A stretch of DNA of 50,048 bases from WTJO01 sp965660165. Its GTDB lineage: Bacteria > Pseudomonadota > Alphaproteobacteria > Puniceispirillales > Puniceispirillaceae. The position numbers and the translations under genes are program-made. Where the stretch lies: positions 1 through 50,048 of the forward strand of contig CBFHYU010000014.1 of assembly GCA_965660165.1 (NCBI GenBank). Direction: 5' to 3'. This document shows positions 17,375-25,282 of this stretch, piece by piece. Positions within the stretch are counted from its first letter, which is position 1. Each line of letters starts with the position of its first letter. The notes beneath the pieces are model-generated. The model was not told the DNA's origin, did no database searches, and saw only the letters and a list, made by a program, of their open reading frames with translations.

Positions 17375-17950
17375 ATGTCTGAGATTGTAAGATTTTTGAA
17401 AGAAAGACGGTCTGTGATTGTAAAAAATCTAGTGCCTGTGACTGTGCCTCAATCTGATATTGATGATATAATCGCGTGCGGGTTGCGGGTGCCAGATCAT
17501 GGCGTTCTTGGCCCATGGCATATCAAGATTATTGATCAGCAAGGTGGCGCGCATCTTGGCAAAACCATATTGCGCCCTGAATTTCAAAAGATGCATGCAG
17601 ATGCAACTGATACCATGCTCGAATTTGAAGAAGCCAGATTATGCAGAACCAAGCTAGTTCTGGCGGTGATTTCAAAAGCAGCGCCTCATGCCAAAATACC
17701 TCAATGGGAAATGCATCTCTCAGCAGGGGCAGTGTGCCAAAATATCGTAACAGCCGCACTATCTCTTGGCTATGGCGCGCAATGGGTAACCGAATGGTAT
17801 AGCTATAATGACACAATGCTGGCAGCGCTAGGCGGCACCCCAGAAACAGACCAGATAGCAGGATTTATCTATATTGGTGCCGCTTCAGAGCCGCCAAAAC
17901 CACGCCGTAGGCCAGAATATGATGATGTTGTAAGCCATTATAGGCCATAA
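17375..17950 (+). CDS. Nitroreductase family protein
   Basis: An FMN-dependent nitroreductase-fold protein of 191 residues, similar in size to YdjA-type members. The N-terminal FMN-binding Arg pair lies in FLKERRSV, with CGLRVPDHGVLGPWHI and a C-terminal GFIYIGAASEPPKPRRRPE as in relatives. The start is set at the ATG at 17375 because AAGGA lies eight bases before it; another ATG nine bases earlier overlaps that site. Transcribed divergently from irr. Physiological substrate unknown; a redox or stress role would suit the neighbours. Confidence 0.88.
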   Translation: MSEIVRFLKERRSVIVKNLVPVTVPQSDIDDIIACGLRVPDHGVLGPWHIKIIDQQGGAHLGKTILRPEFQKMHADATDTMLEFEEARLCRTKLVLAVISKAAPHAKIPQWEMHLSAGAVCQNIVTAALSLGYGAQWVTEWYSYNDTMLAALGGTPETDQIAGFIYIGAASEPPKPRRRPEYDDVVSHYRP

Positions 17951-18049
17951 GAACGTCTTTATTTTGACGCAAAAACCAAAATATCTATACTAGTACCTAT
18001 CCCACCATTTATAGCTGGGATGTAACAAACACAGCGCAGGAAGTAGCGA

Positions 18050-18661
18050 ATGACAATTCATCTATATCATGACGACCTGCCAGATGGGTTGGCTTTTGGC
18101 AAGCAGGTTGCGATTGACACAGAAACGATGGGTCTGAAGCTCACACGTGACAGGCTTTGTCTGGTTCAATTATCATCTGGTGATGGTACTGCGCATTTGG
18201 TGCAAATCAGCGCAAACCCGAAACCCTGCCCAAATCTGAAAGCCTTGCTGGCAGACCCCAACATAGGCAAGCTGTTTCATTTTGGCAGATTTGATCTAGC
18301 TGTTCTGATGCGTGATATTGGCGAGATTAACGGCTCTATTTATTGCACAAAAATAGCCTCCAAACTGGCCAGAACCTATACAGACAGACATGGTCTTGCC
18401 GAATTGGCGCGGGAATTGCTGAATATTGATATGTCTAAACAGCAACAATCCTCAGATTGGGGTCGAAAAGAACTTTCTGAAGCTCAGCTAACTTATGCCG
18501 CAAGTGATGTGTTATATCTGCATGAGATTTCTGAGAAGCTTACAGATATGCTGAGGCGGTTAGACAGAATAGAGATGGCAGAAGCCTGTTTTGCGTTTTT
18601 GCAAACCCGTGTCCAGCTAGATCTAGCTGGCTTTGAGGAGCTGGATATTTTCCATCATTAG
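18050..18661 (+). CDS. rnd: Short ribonuclease D (3'-5' exonuclease)
   Basis: A 203-residue DEDD-family exonuclease consisting only of the catalytic domain; the HRDC domains of enteric RNase D are absent, as usual in alphaproteobacteria. Asp23 and Glu25 are in AIDTETMGL, Asp82 in HFGRFDLAV, and the last metal-binding Asp with its Tyr in YAASDVLYLHE. It trims 3' ends of structured RNAs such as tRNA. AGGAAG lies six bases before the ATG. It sits directly upstream of lptC, the standard alphaproteobacterial order. Confidence 0.92.
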   Translation: MTIHLYHDDLPDGLAFGKQVAIDTETMGLKLTRDRLCLVQLSSGDGTAHLVQISANPKPCPNLKALLADPNIGKLFHFGRFDLAVLMRDIGEINGSIYCTKIASKLARTYTDRHGLAELARELLNIDMSKQQQSSDWGRKELSEAQLTYAASDVLYLHEISEKLTDMLRRLDRIEMAEACFAFLQTRVQLDLAGFEELDIFHH

Positions 18662-18760
18662 CAGATGGTCATTCTAGTGGGGGGCAATGCTAGTGGCGGG
18701 CATTACAGTCGGGCTAATATCGCCCAATGATAGGACAAAGCGGTAAGAGGAATTGAGATC

Positions 18761-19450
18761 ATGGCTGATAGCCCAGTTTCTGAAAACAGGCCTAGATTTG
18801 CGCCGCGCGTAACCCAGATAGACAGCTCAGACGCGCCTCGCTCACGTTCTGTGAGGGCGCAACGCAACAGGCTGATGTTAGGGGCATCTTTGGTTGTTAT
18901 TGGGATTGGGGCACTTGGCTGGACGAATTTTCTATCCGAAGAAAAAACCATCGAAATAAGCTTGCAAACAGTCTCTAAAACAAAAAGTGCTGCGATTGAA
19001 ATGACAGGCGCGCGATATGCAGGCACTACCCAAACAGGCAAGCAATATGTCATCACTGCAGACAGGGCGGTTGAAACAGAAGCTGGCAGCGGAGAGATAG
19101 CCCTATTTGTTGCAGATGGGGTAGTTACAGATACCGCAAACCAGCAAACACGTCTTAATGCCAAACAGGCTACCTATCTCTCTAATACCTCTATGTTAAG
19201 TCTTTCAGGTGATGTTGTTATCTACCAGACTGCGCATGATATGACGCTAATGACTCAATATGCAGAGGCTGATATTGAAAATGGCCTGTTTGAAAGCCCA
19301 CGTCAGGTCACTATTCAAAGCCCGCGTATGGAGCTGGTTGCAGATAGTATGACATCTCGCGATCAAGGGCTGTACTATCTATTTGGTGGGCAAAGTAAAT
19401 TAACCTTGAAACCTAGACAGGCGGATAGCAAAACGCCAATCATCAGATAA
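18761..19450 (+). CDS. lptC: LPS export protein LptC
   Basis: A bitopic inner-membrane protein of 229 residues. A basic N-terminal stretch of about 40 residues precedes one membrane helix (LMLGASLVVIGIGALGW, about 38-54). The rest is a periplasmic beta-jellyroll domain, recognisable by GARYAGTTQTGKQYVITADRA and DVVIYQTAHDMTLMTQYAE. It takes lipopolysaccharide from the LptB2FG extractor and hands it to LptA. It lies ahead of lptA and lptB on the same strand. Sequence conservation in LptC is weak, so order and architecture carry much of the call. Confidence 0.88.
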   Translation: MADSPVSENRPRFAPRVTQIDSSDAPRSRSVRAQRNRLMLGASLVVIGIGALGWTNFLSEEKTIEISLQTVSKTKSAAIEMTGARYAGTTQTGKQYVITADRAVETEAGSGEIALFVADGVVTDTANQQTRLNAKQATYLSNTSMLSLSGDVVIYQTAHDMTLMTQYAEADIENGLFESPRQVTIQSPRMELVADSMTSRDQGLYYLFGGQSKLTLKPRQADSKTPIIR

Positions 19451-19483
19451 CTCTATCGGCTCAGTGAAAGGTCTTATTTTCTC

Positions 19484-20293
19484 ATGATAAATCTTAGCTA
19501 TCTTCGGGTATTCCTACACAAGGCCACGCATCTCATTATGGCGATGGGGCTGTTATCTATTGCTGGTTTCGGGGCGGCTCAGGCGGTTGCGCAATCATCC
19601 TCATCAGCAGAGCCGCTAGTAGTAGAAGCATCTACATCGCTTGAATGGGATCAAAAAGAGGGGCTCTATAGAGCCATCGGCGATGCAAAAGCACAGCAAG
19701 GTAGCCAGATAATCGAAGCAGATGAGCTGACTGCTAGCTATGACCCTGAAGCCGATAATGGTGATATCACCAAAATTATCGGTAAACATAATGTGCGGTT
19801 TGTTGATGGTAGCCAGAAAGGTCAGGGACACTATCTTGTCTATGATCAGATTAGCCAAAGCTATTTGCTTGATGGGCCAGACGCTCAGGTAGCAGGACCA
19901 GATGGCAATGCCTCTGCCCTTACCCAGATTTTCTATGATAAGCCCGCCTCAAAAATCACACTTACAGATGAAGCAGAGATTATCTTGACAGATGGACGCC
20001 AGATTGCCGCCAATCTGATTTATGTGTTGCTGGATGACGAGCAGAATGTCTCAAACATCGAAGCGCTAGGCGAGGTAAAGGTACAGCAACCAAATGGCCA
20101 GACCGCTACCTCAGACAGAGCAGATTATGATAAAGTGGCAAATACCGCGCTATTTACAGGCAACGTCATCATCACCGAAAAAGATAGTGTGCTAACAGGT
20201 GACCGTGCCGAAATAGATTTCACCTCTGGCATTAGCCGAATGTTGTCCTCTACCTCTGGAACCAGAATAAAGGGACGTTTTACAACACGTTAA
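19484..20293 (+). CDS. lptA: LPS transport periplasmic protein LptA
   Basis: A 269-residue periplasmic bridge protein of the OstA/LptA jellyroll family. A signal peptide ends near residue 36 (GAAQAVAQS). Repeated beta motifs follow, such as ATSDRADYDKVANTALFTGN and ITEKDSVLTGDRAEIDFTSG, the canonical C-terminal LptA pattern. It polymerises to carry lipopolysaccharide across the periplasm. It follows lptC by 33 bases and precedes lptB by 50, forming the usual lptC-lptA-lptB unit. It is longer than E. coli LptA because of the N-terminal region. Confidence 0.9.
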   Translation: MINLSYLRVFLHKATHLIMAMGLLSIAGFGAAQAVAQSSSSAEPLVVEASTSLEWDQKEGLYRAIGDAKAQQGSQIIEADELTASYDPEADNGDITKIIGKHNVRFVDGSQKGQGHYLVYDQISQSYLLDGPDAQVAGPDGNASALTQIFYDKPASKITLTDEAEIILTDGRQIAANLIYVLLDDEQNVSNIEALGEVKVQQPNGQTATSDRADYDKVANTALFTGNVIITEKDSVLTGDRAEIDFTSGISRMLSSTSGTRIKGRFTTR

Positions 20294-20343
20294 AAATAGG
20301 GTAACACTGTTACACTCAATCAGCATGTCTTAAGGCAAAATCT

Positions 20344-21135
20344 ATGTCATCAATCCATCAGATAAACCCCAATGCAGGCTCACATGCCGATGGCATCAGG
20401 CTGGTATCTGAAAATAAAGGGCTTCAGGCACGCGGGCTCGGCAAGCATTTTGGCAAGAAACGTGTTGTGCGTGATATTTCGCTTGGCGTTAGGCGCGGGG
20501 AAGTTGTTGGCTTGCTAGGGCCTAATGGGGCAGGCAAAACCACCACCTTTTATATGCTGACTGGCCTTATCCCATGTGATGAGGGCGCAATTTTTCTTGA
20601 TGGCATGGATGTAACAGAAACACCATTATTTCAGCGCTCGCGTCTTGGCGTTGGGTATCTGCCTCAGGAATCAAGTATTTTTCGGGGACTAACAGTAGAA
20701 AAAAATATCCGCGCGGTGCTTGAGGTAAGTGAAAAAAATCCTGAAATGCGTGATACAATGCTAGAAGAATTACTAGCTGAATTCGGCATTGGACATTTGC
20801 GCAATACGCCTGCTGTGAACCTGTCAGGGGGAGAGCGCAGGCGGCTTGAAATTGCACGCGCTTTGGCAACCAGACCAGCCTTTCTGTTATTGGACGAGCC
20901 GCTTGCAGGGATTGATCCAATTGCGATTGGTGAAATTCGTGACCTTATCCTGCAATTAAAAGAACATGGTTTGGGTGTGCTGATAACAGATCATAATGTC
21001 AGAGAAATGCTGAGCATTGTTGAGCATGCCTATATTATCCATGATGGCGGGTTGATGATGCATGGCACGCCTAATCAGATTATCCAGCATGAAGGCGTAA
21101 GACAGGTTTATCTAGGCAGTCATTTTTCGATTTAG
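20344..21135 (+). CDS. lptB: LPS export ABC transporter ATPase LptB
   Basis: The 263-residue cytoplasmic ATPase that powers lipopolysaccharide extraction with LptF and LptG. Walker A GPNGAGKTT is at 59-67, followed by the signature LSGGERRRLEIARAL and Walker B LLLDEPLAGIDP. The H-loop is in LITDHNVREML. A 24-residue N-terminal extension precedes the core. In most alphaproteobacteria rpoN, hpf and ptsN follow; here the next bases converge with a tiny reverse gene and none of those three is present. Confidence 0.95.
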   Translation: MSSIHQINPNAGSHADGIRLVSENKGLQARGLGKHFGKKRVVRDISLGVRRGEVVGLLGPNGAGKTTTFYMLTGLIPCDEGAIFLDGMDVTETPLFQRSRLGVGYLPQESSIFRGLTVEKNIRAVLEVSEKNPEMRDTMLEELLAEFGIGHLRNTPAVNLSGGERRRLEIARALATRPAFLLLDEPLAGIDPIAIGEIRDLILQLKEHGLGVLITDHNVREMLSIVEHAYIIHDGGLMMHGTPNQIIQHEGVRQVYLGSHFSI

Positions 21136-21296
21136 TGATAGCGTGTTGGTTTCACCCAGCCTTTACCATCCCAAATATAGCCAAATTCTTCTTGTATCAG
21201 CGCATAAAACGCATCAGCATTCTCAGATAATAGGATTAGTGATAGTCCCAATATCTGCCATTGTGCCAGCATCTCATCTGTATCTTTAGGATTCAT
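21132..21296 (-). CDS. Small hypothetical protein, 54 residues
   Basis: A short leftward frame encoding a 54-residue protein that begins MNPKDTDEMLAQWQILGLSL and ends WDGKGWVKPTRYH. Composition looks protein-like: a leucine-rich amphipathic first half, then FYALIQEEFGYIWDGKGW. Its stop overlaps the lptB stop by four bases in a convergent arrangement. I do not recognise a family and the ribosome site is weak, so this could be a real small protein or a chance frame. No neighbour suggests a function. Confidence 0.5.
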   Translation of the reverse strand: MNPKDTDEMLAQWQILGLSLILLSENADAFYALIQEEFGYIWDGKGWVKPTRYH

Positions 21297-21427
21297 CTAA
21301 TAACTCTATTATCTAGCATCATATAAATAAACTCAGCTTATTGCCGTTATCAACTCATAGTGATATCGGCACTTTAGAACAGTGCCACACCTTGCAGAGC
21401 AACTGCAAAACCAGTACCAAAGAAAAC

Positions 21428-21456
21428 AGCCTTAGTATTTTTGCTGAGGCTTTTTT
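21428..21456 (+). terminator. Rho-independent terminator downstream of lptB
   Basis: The stem AGCCTTAG/CTGAGGCT (21428-21451, one G-U pair) with an 8-base loop is followed by six T residues. It lies about 290 bases beyond lptB with no rightward gene in between. Either the lptCAB transcript has a long 3' tail that runs antisense to the small reverse gene, or a short untranslated RNA ends here. A 6-bp hairpin (GGCACT/AGTGCC) precedes it at 21368-21386. Confidence 0.75.
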
Positions 21457-21549
21457 CGTTATCGGGTTTGCCGAGATGTCATAAACATCACAGGCAATCC
21501 ATGCTAGGCTGGCAATATCTATAGATAATTTTTGAAAGCAGACGGCATA

Positions 21550-21774
21550 ATGAAGAACATTAAAATGTTGAAATGGGCAAGCACAGGCGCTGTATTGTGC
21601 GGCATTGCCCTCACCAATCTCAATATATTTCCGCTCAATATTATCATTCATGGCGCAGGTGCGGCTGGCTGGACAATGGCAGGCTATCTGACCAAAGATA
21701 GGGCGCTACTGACCAATTTTTGCCTACAATTACCGATTTTTGCCTTCGGCATCATACATTATTTTACGTCTTAA
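21550..21774 (+). CDS. Small two-helix membrane protein (possibly DUF6552)
   Basis: A 74-residue protein from the ATG at 21550, MKNIKMLKWASTGAVLCGIA; an in-frame TTG lies six codons earlier. Two or three hydrophobic segments cover most of the length, with NIFPLNIIIHGAGAAGW between helices and a charged turn LTKDRALL. The layout resembles small uncharacterised alphaproteobacterial membrane proteins annotated DUF6552, an assignment I make with limited confidence. It stands alone behind a terminator. Function unknown. Confidence 0.65.
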   Translation: MKNIKMLKWASTGAVLCGIALTNLNIFPLNIIIHGAGAAGWTMAGYLTKDRALLTNFCLQLPIFAFGIIHYFTS

Positions 21775-21876
21775 TCTTAACAGGTAGGACGAGGGTTAAG
21801 GTCGGTAGGGATGCTCATCTCATCTTTTTGTTTCTGATTTATCATATACTAATTTACTTTATTGCCACCTTAACCA

Positions 21877-21921
21877 TAGTAACCATTGTAATGTTTATAA
21901 GGGTTTTCTCGATGGTTACTA
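21877..21921. repeat. 10-bp inverted repeat around the relic gene's start codon
   Basis: TAGTAACCAT (21877-21886) and ATGGTTACTA (21912-21921) are perfect inverted copies 25 bases apart; the second includes the ATG of the relic open frame. It could be an operator for the HTH part of that protein or an RNA hairpin hiding the start. Role inferred. Confidence 0.5.
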
Positions 21922-22219
21922 ACAAGCTATGTAACGTGGGGAAAATAGCTAACTTGTTATCTGTATCAAAGCAAACGGCATGAAATTGGGATAAAATGTC
22001 AAGCTTATAGCCACTAGACACCCCATTAAAGATTATAGTTGGGAATTTTCTGGTTCAGTGACAGCTAAATATAAGCAAATTGGAAATGCTGTGCCTGTTA
22101 ATATGGCCGAAGAAATAGGCTATACGATTGTTAAAGCGTTAAACGATTATTATGCGCGCACTCTAGAGACCTATCAAAAAGGTCATTTAGCAAGCGATAA
22201 CACACTTGCGCATGCCTAG
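21912..22219 (+). pseudogene. Relic of a DNA cytosine-5 methyltransferase with N-terminal HTH
   Basis: The left part reads MVTNKLCNVGKIANLLSVSK then QTA, a TGA stop at 21981, and NWDKMSSL; after a one-base frameshift it continues IATRHPIKDY. This is a MerR/excisionase-like helix-turn-helix in the style VSKxTxRNWDKxGKL...RHPINxY. Almost directly after it comes EFSGSVTAKYKQIGNAVPVN, the closing motif X of cytosine-5 methyltransferases, and a tail ending at a TAG at 22217. The whole catalytic core (SAM-binding motif, PCQ loop, ENV, target domain) is missing, so the gene carries a stop, a frameshift and a large internal deletion. It lies at the 3' side of tRNA-Ala, consistent with a decayed island or restriction-modification unit. 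The methyltransferase tail is clear; fusion to the HTH in one ancestral gene is inferred. Confidence 0.75.
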
Positions 22220-22275
22220 CATGTCCGAATATGGTTTCGTCTTATCTAAGGGCACGTTAACTATTCGAGTAGATT

Positions 22276-22351
<76 letters not shown>

Positions 22352-22489
22352 ACATTATCTTTACAAGCTTAATTGAAATGACAGCATCGCCATTGTTTCA
22401 ACATCATCGCTGTTTTACCTGCCCTTCACGTGGGACGCAAGGACAAACTGTCATAGGATGGCAAGCTGGCTAATTATCTAGCCTGATGA

Positions 22490-22906
22490 CTATCTGTCAT
22501 CATCATCATCGTCATCATCTATTAGATCATCATCCTGATCATCTTCATCAGAATCAAGAACATCAATAAATTCTGTTGTTCCATCATCCATATCATCTTC
22601 ATCATCATCGCCTTTGACAGTGATCAACCCATCATCATCAGACGGCAGGGTATCATCATCATCAAAATTATCATCATCAAAATCTTCGCTAGATTCATCT
22701 AGCAAATCATCATTATCATCTTCTTGTTTTGATTTAGCTTTTTCTTCTTGCTTTGCAGCTGAGCGCCCGCGTCTGCTTTTTAACAGGCTATCAGGGTCAA
22801 ATTCTGTGCTACAAGAGGGGCATATGATAGGCGATTTTTTGAAATCATAAAATTTCATGCCACAGGAATTACACCGTCTTTTCTGACCCAAATCTGATAC
22901 GCTCAT
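22490..22906 (-). CDS. TIGR02300 family protein (FYDLN-acid, zinc ribbon with acidic tail)
   Basis: A 138-residue protein of a conserved alphaproteobacterial family. The N-terminal zinc ribbon uses RCNSCGMKFYDFKKSPIICP and SC, giving two CxxC pairs, with FYDF in place of the family's FYDLN. A basic stretch (KSRRGRSAAK) follows, then about 80 residues made mostly of Asp and Glu, ending in a run of Asp. Function is unknown; the acidic tail may bind basic proteins or metals. The AGGAG ribosome site is good. It lies upstream of aroA in reverse orientation, the standard alphaproteobacterial place. The coding DNA is GAT/GAC-repetitive and may be slippage-prone. Confidence 0.92.
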   Translation of the reverse strand: MSVSDLGQKRRCNSCGMKFYDFKKSPIICPSCSTEFDPDSLLKSRRGRSAAKQEEKAKSKQEDDNDDLLDESSEDFDDDNFDDDDTLPSDDDGLITVKGDDDEDDMDDGTTEFIDVLDSDEDDQDDDLIDDDDDDDDR

Positions 22907-23237
22907 CTACCTGCTCCTGTCTGAAAAAAGTAATTTGTCACGCGGAATACCTGTAAATTATAGAGACTGTCAAAAGAATTTTGCACAAGAAGCGAAAAAG
23001 ATCATCACTGAAGGTATAAAATCACAAAAAATTATATGTTTTTTTATCCAAAATACCTTTGCCAAACACGCCTGAGAAGTGTATTAGGGTGCACTCTTTA
23101 GAAAATCTGGCGCCAATATGAATCTGGGCACGCTGGCAATAATCCAGATAAAAGACGTTTTAGCACAGGAATTATGTAAGGCATTTTTGCACTGTTACAT
23201 GCCCATTTACCTCAACCGCGCAACTGGATAGATTGTT
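22907..23237. other. Divergent intergenic region TIGR02300/aroA
   Basis: A 331-base gap between the divergent acidic protein gene and aroA. It should hold both promoters but no clear -35/-10 pair stands out. A 37-codon frame (23118-23231) lies in the aroA frame but ends in a stop just before the aroA start and has no protein-like features. I see no RNA gene or repeat. Confidence 0.5.
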
Positions 23238-24590
23238 TTGACACGTTCAGCACTGATTTCAAATAACTGTGAAGGTTTGACCGGCGTTATTGATATTCCG
23301 GGTGATAAATCAGTATCACATCGCGCCCTTATTCTGGGGGGCATGGCCACAGGTAGAAGCCGCATAACAGGGCTTCTTACGGGCGAAGATGTGCTATCTA
23401 CGCTTGGCGCTATGCGCGCATTGGGGGTAGAGATAACCATTGAGCCAGAAACAGGTGATGTGATCATTGATGGTGTTGGCACTGCTGGATTTATATCACC
23501 TGAAAAGCCGCTTGATCTAGGCAATGCGGGCACAGGTGTAAGATTGCTTATGGGCGCCGTCGCAGGTCAGCCAATTCGTGCTGAATTTACGGGTGATGAA
23601 TCTTTATCTGTGCGGCCAATGCACAGAATTACAGACCCGCTTATCAACATGGGCGCACAAATTAAATATCTGCCAGAACAGGCAGAAAAAGGCTATCTTC
23701 CTGTTACTGTGAAGGGGGCGACCCCTGTGATTGCGATTGATTACACAACGCCCGTAGCATCAGCGCAGATTAAATCAGCTATTATGTTGGCGGCCTTAAA
23801 TGGGCGCGGCAAGACGATTATCACCGAACCGCATATCTCGCGTGACCATACTGAATCTATGCTTCGGCATTTTGGCGTTGAGGTAGAACAAAAATTCCTC
23901 AAAGATGGCCAGCATCAAATAATTCTTGAGGGCGGCAAGCCCCTTATCGCAAAAGATATTGTTGTGCCGCGCGACCCATCATCTGCCGCCTTTGCTATTA
24001 TTGCTGCCCTGATAACACCTAATAGCAGGATTAGCCTGCCAGCCATTAGCCTCAACCCGCAACGCACAGGCTTGCTAACAAGCTTGCTTGAAATGGGCGC
24101 AGATATTACCATTACGAACGAGCGGATAGAAGGCGGCGAGAAGGTAGGTGATTTAACGGTCACATCAAGCCAGCTCACAGCGATTGAGGTACCTGCAGAA
24201 CGTGCAGCATCAATGATAGATGAATATCCGATTCTGGCGATTGCGGCTGCTACGGCAACAGGCACTACCTATATGCCAGGTATTGCTGAATTACGGGTTA
24301 AGGAAACTGACAGAATTGCTAAAACAGCACAAGGGCTAGCCGCATGCGGCGTTGAGGTTGCTGAAACCCAAGATAGTCTGACAGTTACAGGCACCTCTGA
24401 TATTGCTGGTGGTATCGTGATAAATTCTAGCCATGACCACAGAATTGCGATGTCATTTTTGGTGCTTGGCATGGTCAGCAAGACAGCCATAACGGTTACA
24501 GATATTGAAACAATAGCCACCAGCTTTCCTGGCTTTGCACAGCTTATGAATGATGCGGGGGCAAATATGAAAATGAAGAGTGAACACTAA
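23238..24590 (+). CDS. aroA: 3-phosphoshikimate 1-carboxyvinyltransferase (EPSP synthase)
   Basis: A 450-residue enzyme that joins shikimate 3-phosphate and PEP to make EPSP in aromatic amino acid synthesis. Motifs: GDKSVSHRALILGG near residue 22, GNAGTGVRLLMG near 95, ESLSVRPMHRI, ASAQIKSAIML, RDHTESML, and RVKETDRI then SHDHRIAMSF near the end. The RDHTE and SAQIK motifs match class II enzymes. The start is TTG at 23238: an in-frame stop lies two codons upstream and no ATG exists near the conserved N-terminus. Followed by cmk with a one-base overlap. Confidence 0.95.
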   Translation: MTRSALISNNCEGLTGVIDIPGDKSVSHRALILGGMATGRSRITGLLTGEDVLSTLGAMRALGVEITIEPETGDVIIDGVGTAGFISPEKPLDLGNAGTGVRLLMGAVAGQPIRAEFTGDESLSVRPMHRITDPLINMGAQIKYLPEQAEKGYLPVTVKGATPVIAIDYTTPVASAQIKSAIMLAALNGRGKTIITEPHISRDHTESMLRHFGVEVEQKFLKDGQHQIILEGGKPLIAKDIVVPRDPSSAAFAIIAALITPNSRISLPAISLNPQRTGLLTSLLEMGADITITNERIEGGEKVGDLTVTSSQLTAIEVPAERAASMIDEYPILAIAAATATGTTYMPGIAELRVKETDRIAKTAQGLAACGVEVAETQDSLTVTGTSDIAGGIVINSSHDHRIAMSFLVLGMVSKTAITVTDIETIATSFPGFAQLMNDAGANMKMKSEH

Positions 24591-25282
24591 TGATTATTGC
24601 CATTGATGGGACAGCTGCTTCTGGTAAAGGCACATTGGGGCGAACACTCGCAATGACGCTTGGTCTTGATTATCTTGATACAGGTATTTTATATCGTGCT
24701 GTTGGGCTTTTGGTGCTGAATAGCGAGCTAGATATTGATACTGCCTCAGAGACTGAACTAGCCGCTGTTGCGGAAACGCTTGAAATTTGCACTGATTTAG
24801 CGGCTAAATTTGGTGCTGAAATACGCTCGGCTGAGATAGCAGAAGCAGCCTCAAAACTGGCTGCACTTCCTGCGATACGCCGTGCATTGCTTGAAAAACA
24901 GCGCCAATTTGCCTATCATCCGCCAGCAGGTAAAGGCGCTGTGCTTGATGGGCGTGATATTGGCTCGGTGGTATTGCCAGATGCTGATGCAAAATTCTAT
25001 GTTGATGCTGCTGCAGATATTCGGGCAACGCGCAGACATTTAGAACTTGTCGCAAATGGCGAAAATATCGACTATTCCGAAGTGCTAGCAGATTTGATAA
25101 AACGGGATACCCGTGACAAAAATCGCACAGTTGCGCCTTTAATTGCAGCAGAAGATGCGTTTTTTATTGACTCATCGTACATGAACGCAGAAGAAGTACT
25201 CAGATTGGCATTAGATTATCTGAAAGGTGATGAAGCCTCAGAAGATCAACCTGCTAATAACCCTGCTTCTATGGCACTCTGA
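24590..25282 (+). CDS. cmk: Cytidylate kinase
   Basis: A 230-residue nucleoside monophosphate kinase that converts CMP and dCMP to the diphosphates. The P-loop IDGTAASGKGTLG is at the N-terminus, with YLDTGILYRAVG and the CMP-binding VLDGRDIGSVVLPDADAKFY in place. ATRRHLEL and KRDTRDKNRTVAPL form the lid and base contacts. The ATG overlaps the last base of the aroA stop, so translation is probably coupled. aroA-cmk-rpsA is the common proteobacterial order. Confidence 0.96.
   Translation: MIIAIDGTAASGKGTLGRTLAMTLGLDYLDTGILYRAVGLLVLNSELDIDTASETELAAVAETLEICTDLAAKFGAEIRSAEIAEAASKLAALPAIRRALLEKQRQFAYHPPAGKGAVLDGRDIGSVVLPDADAKFYVDAAADIRATRRHLELVANGENIDYSEVLADLIKRDTRDKNRTVAPLIAAEDAFFIDSSYMNAEEVLRLALDYLKGDEASEDQPANNPASMAL

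Larger units (their letters stand above)
21775..22275. other. AT-rich region with relic sequence between a small membrane gene and tRNA-Ala
   Basis: About 500 bases with lower GC than the surroundings. It contains no intact gene. From 21912 to 22219 it holds the remains of an HTH/cytosine methyltransferase gene, preceded by an inverted repeat. The rest shows nothing I can name. It lies at the 3' side of tRNA-Ala, where mobile elements often insert. Confidence 0.6.

Noticed and set aside
18703..19164. 153-codon open frame on the minus strand
   Set aside because: Antisense to lptC; not protein-like.
23118..23231. 37-codon frame just upstream of and in frame with aroA
   Set aside because: Ends in a stop before the aroA start, no ribosome site or conserved features; could only matter if the stop were a sequencing error, and aroA does not need the extra residues.
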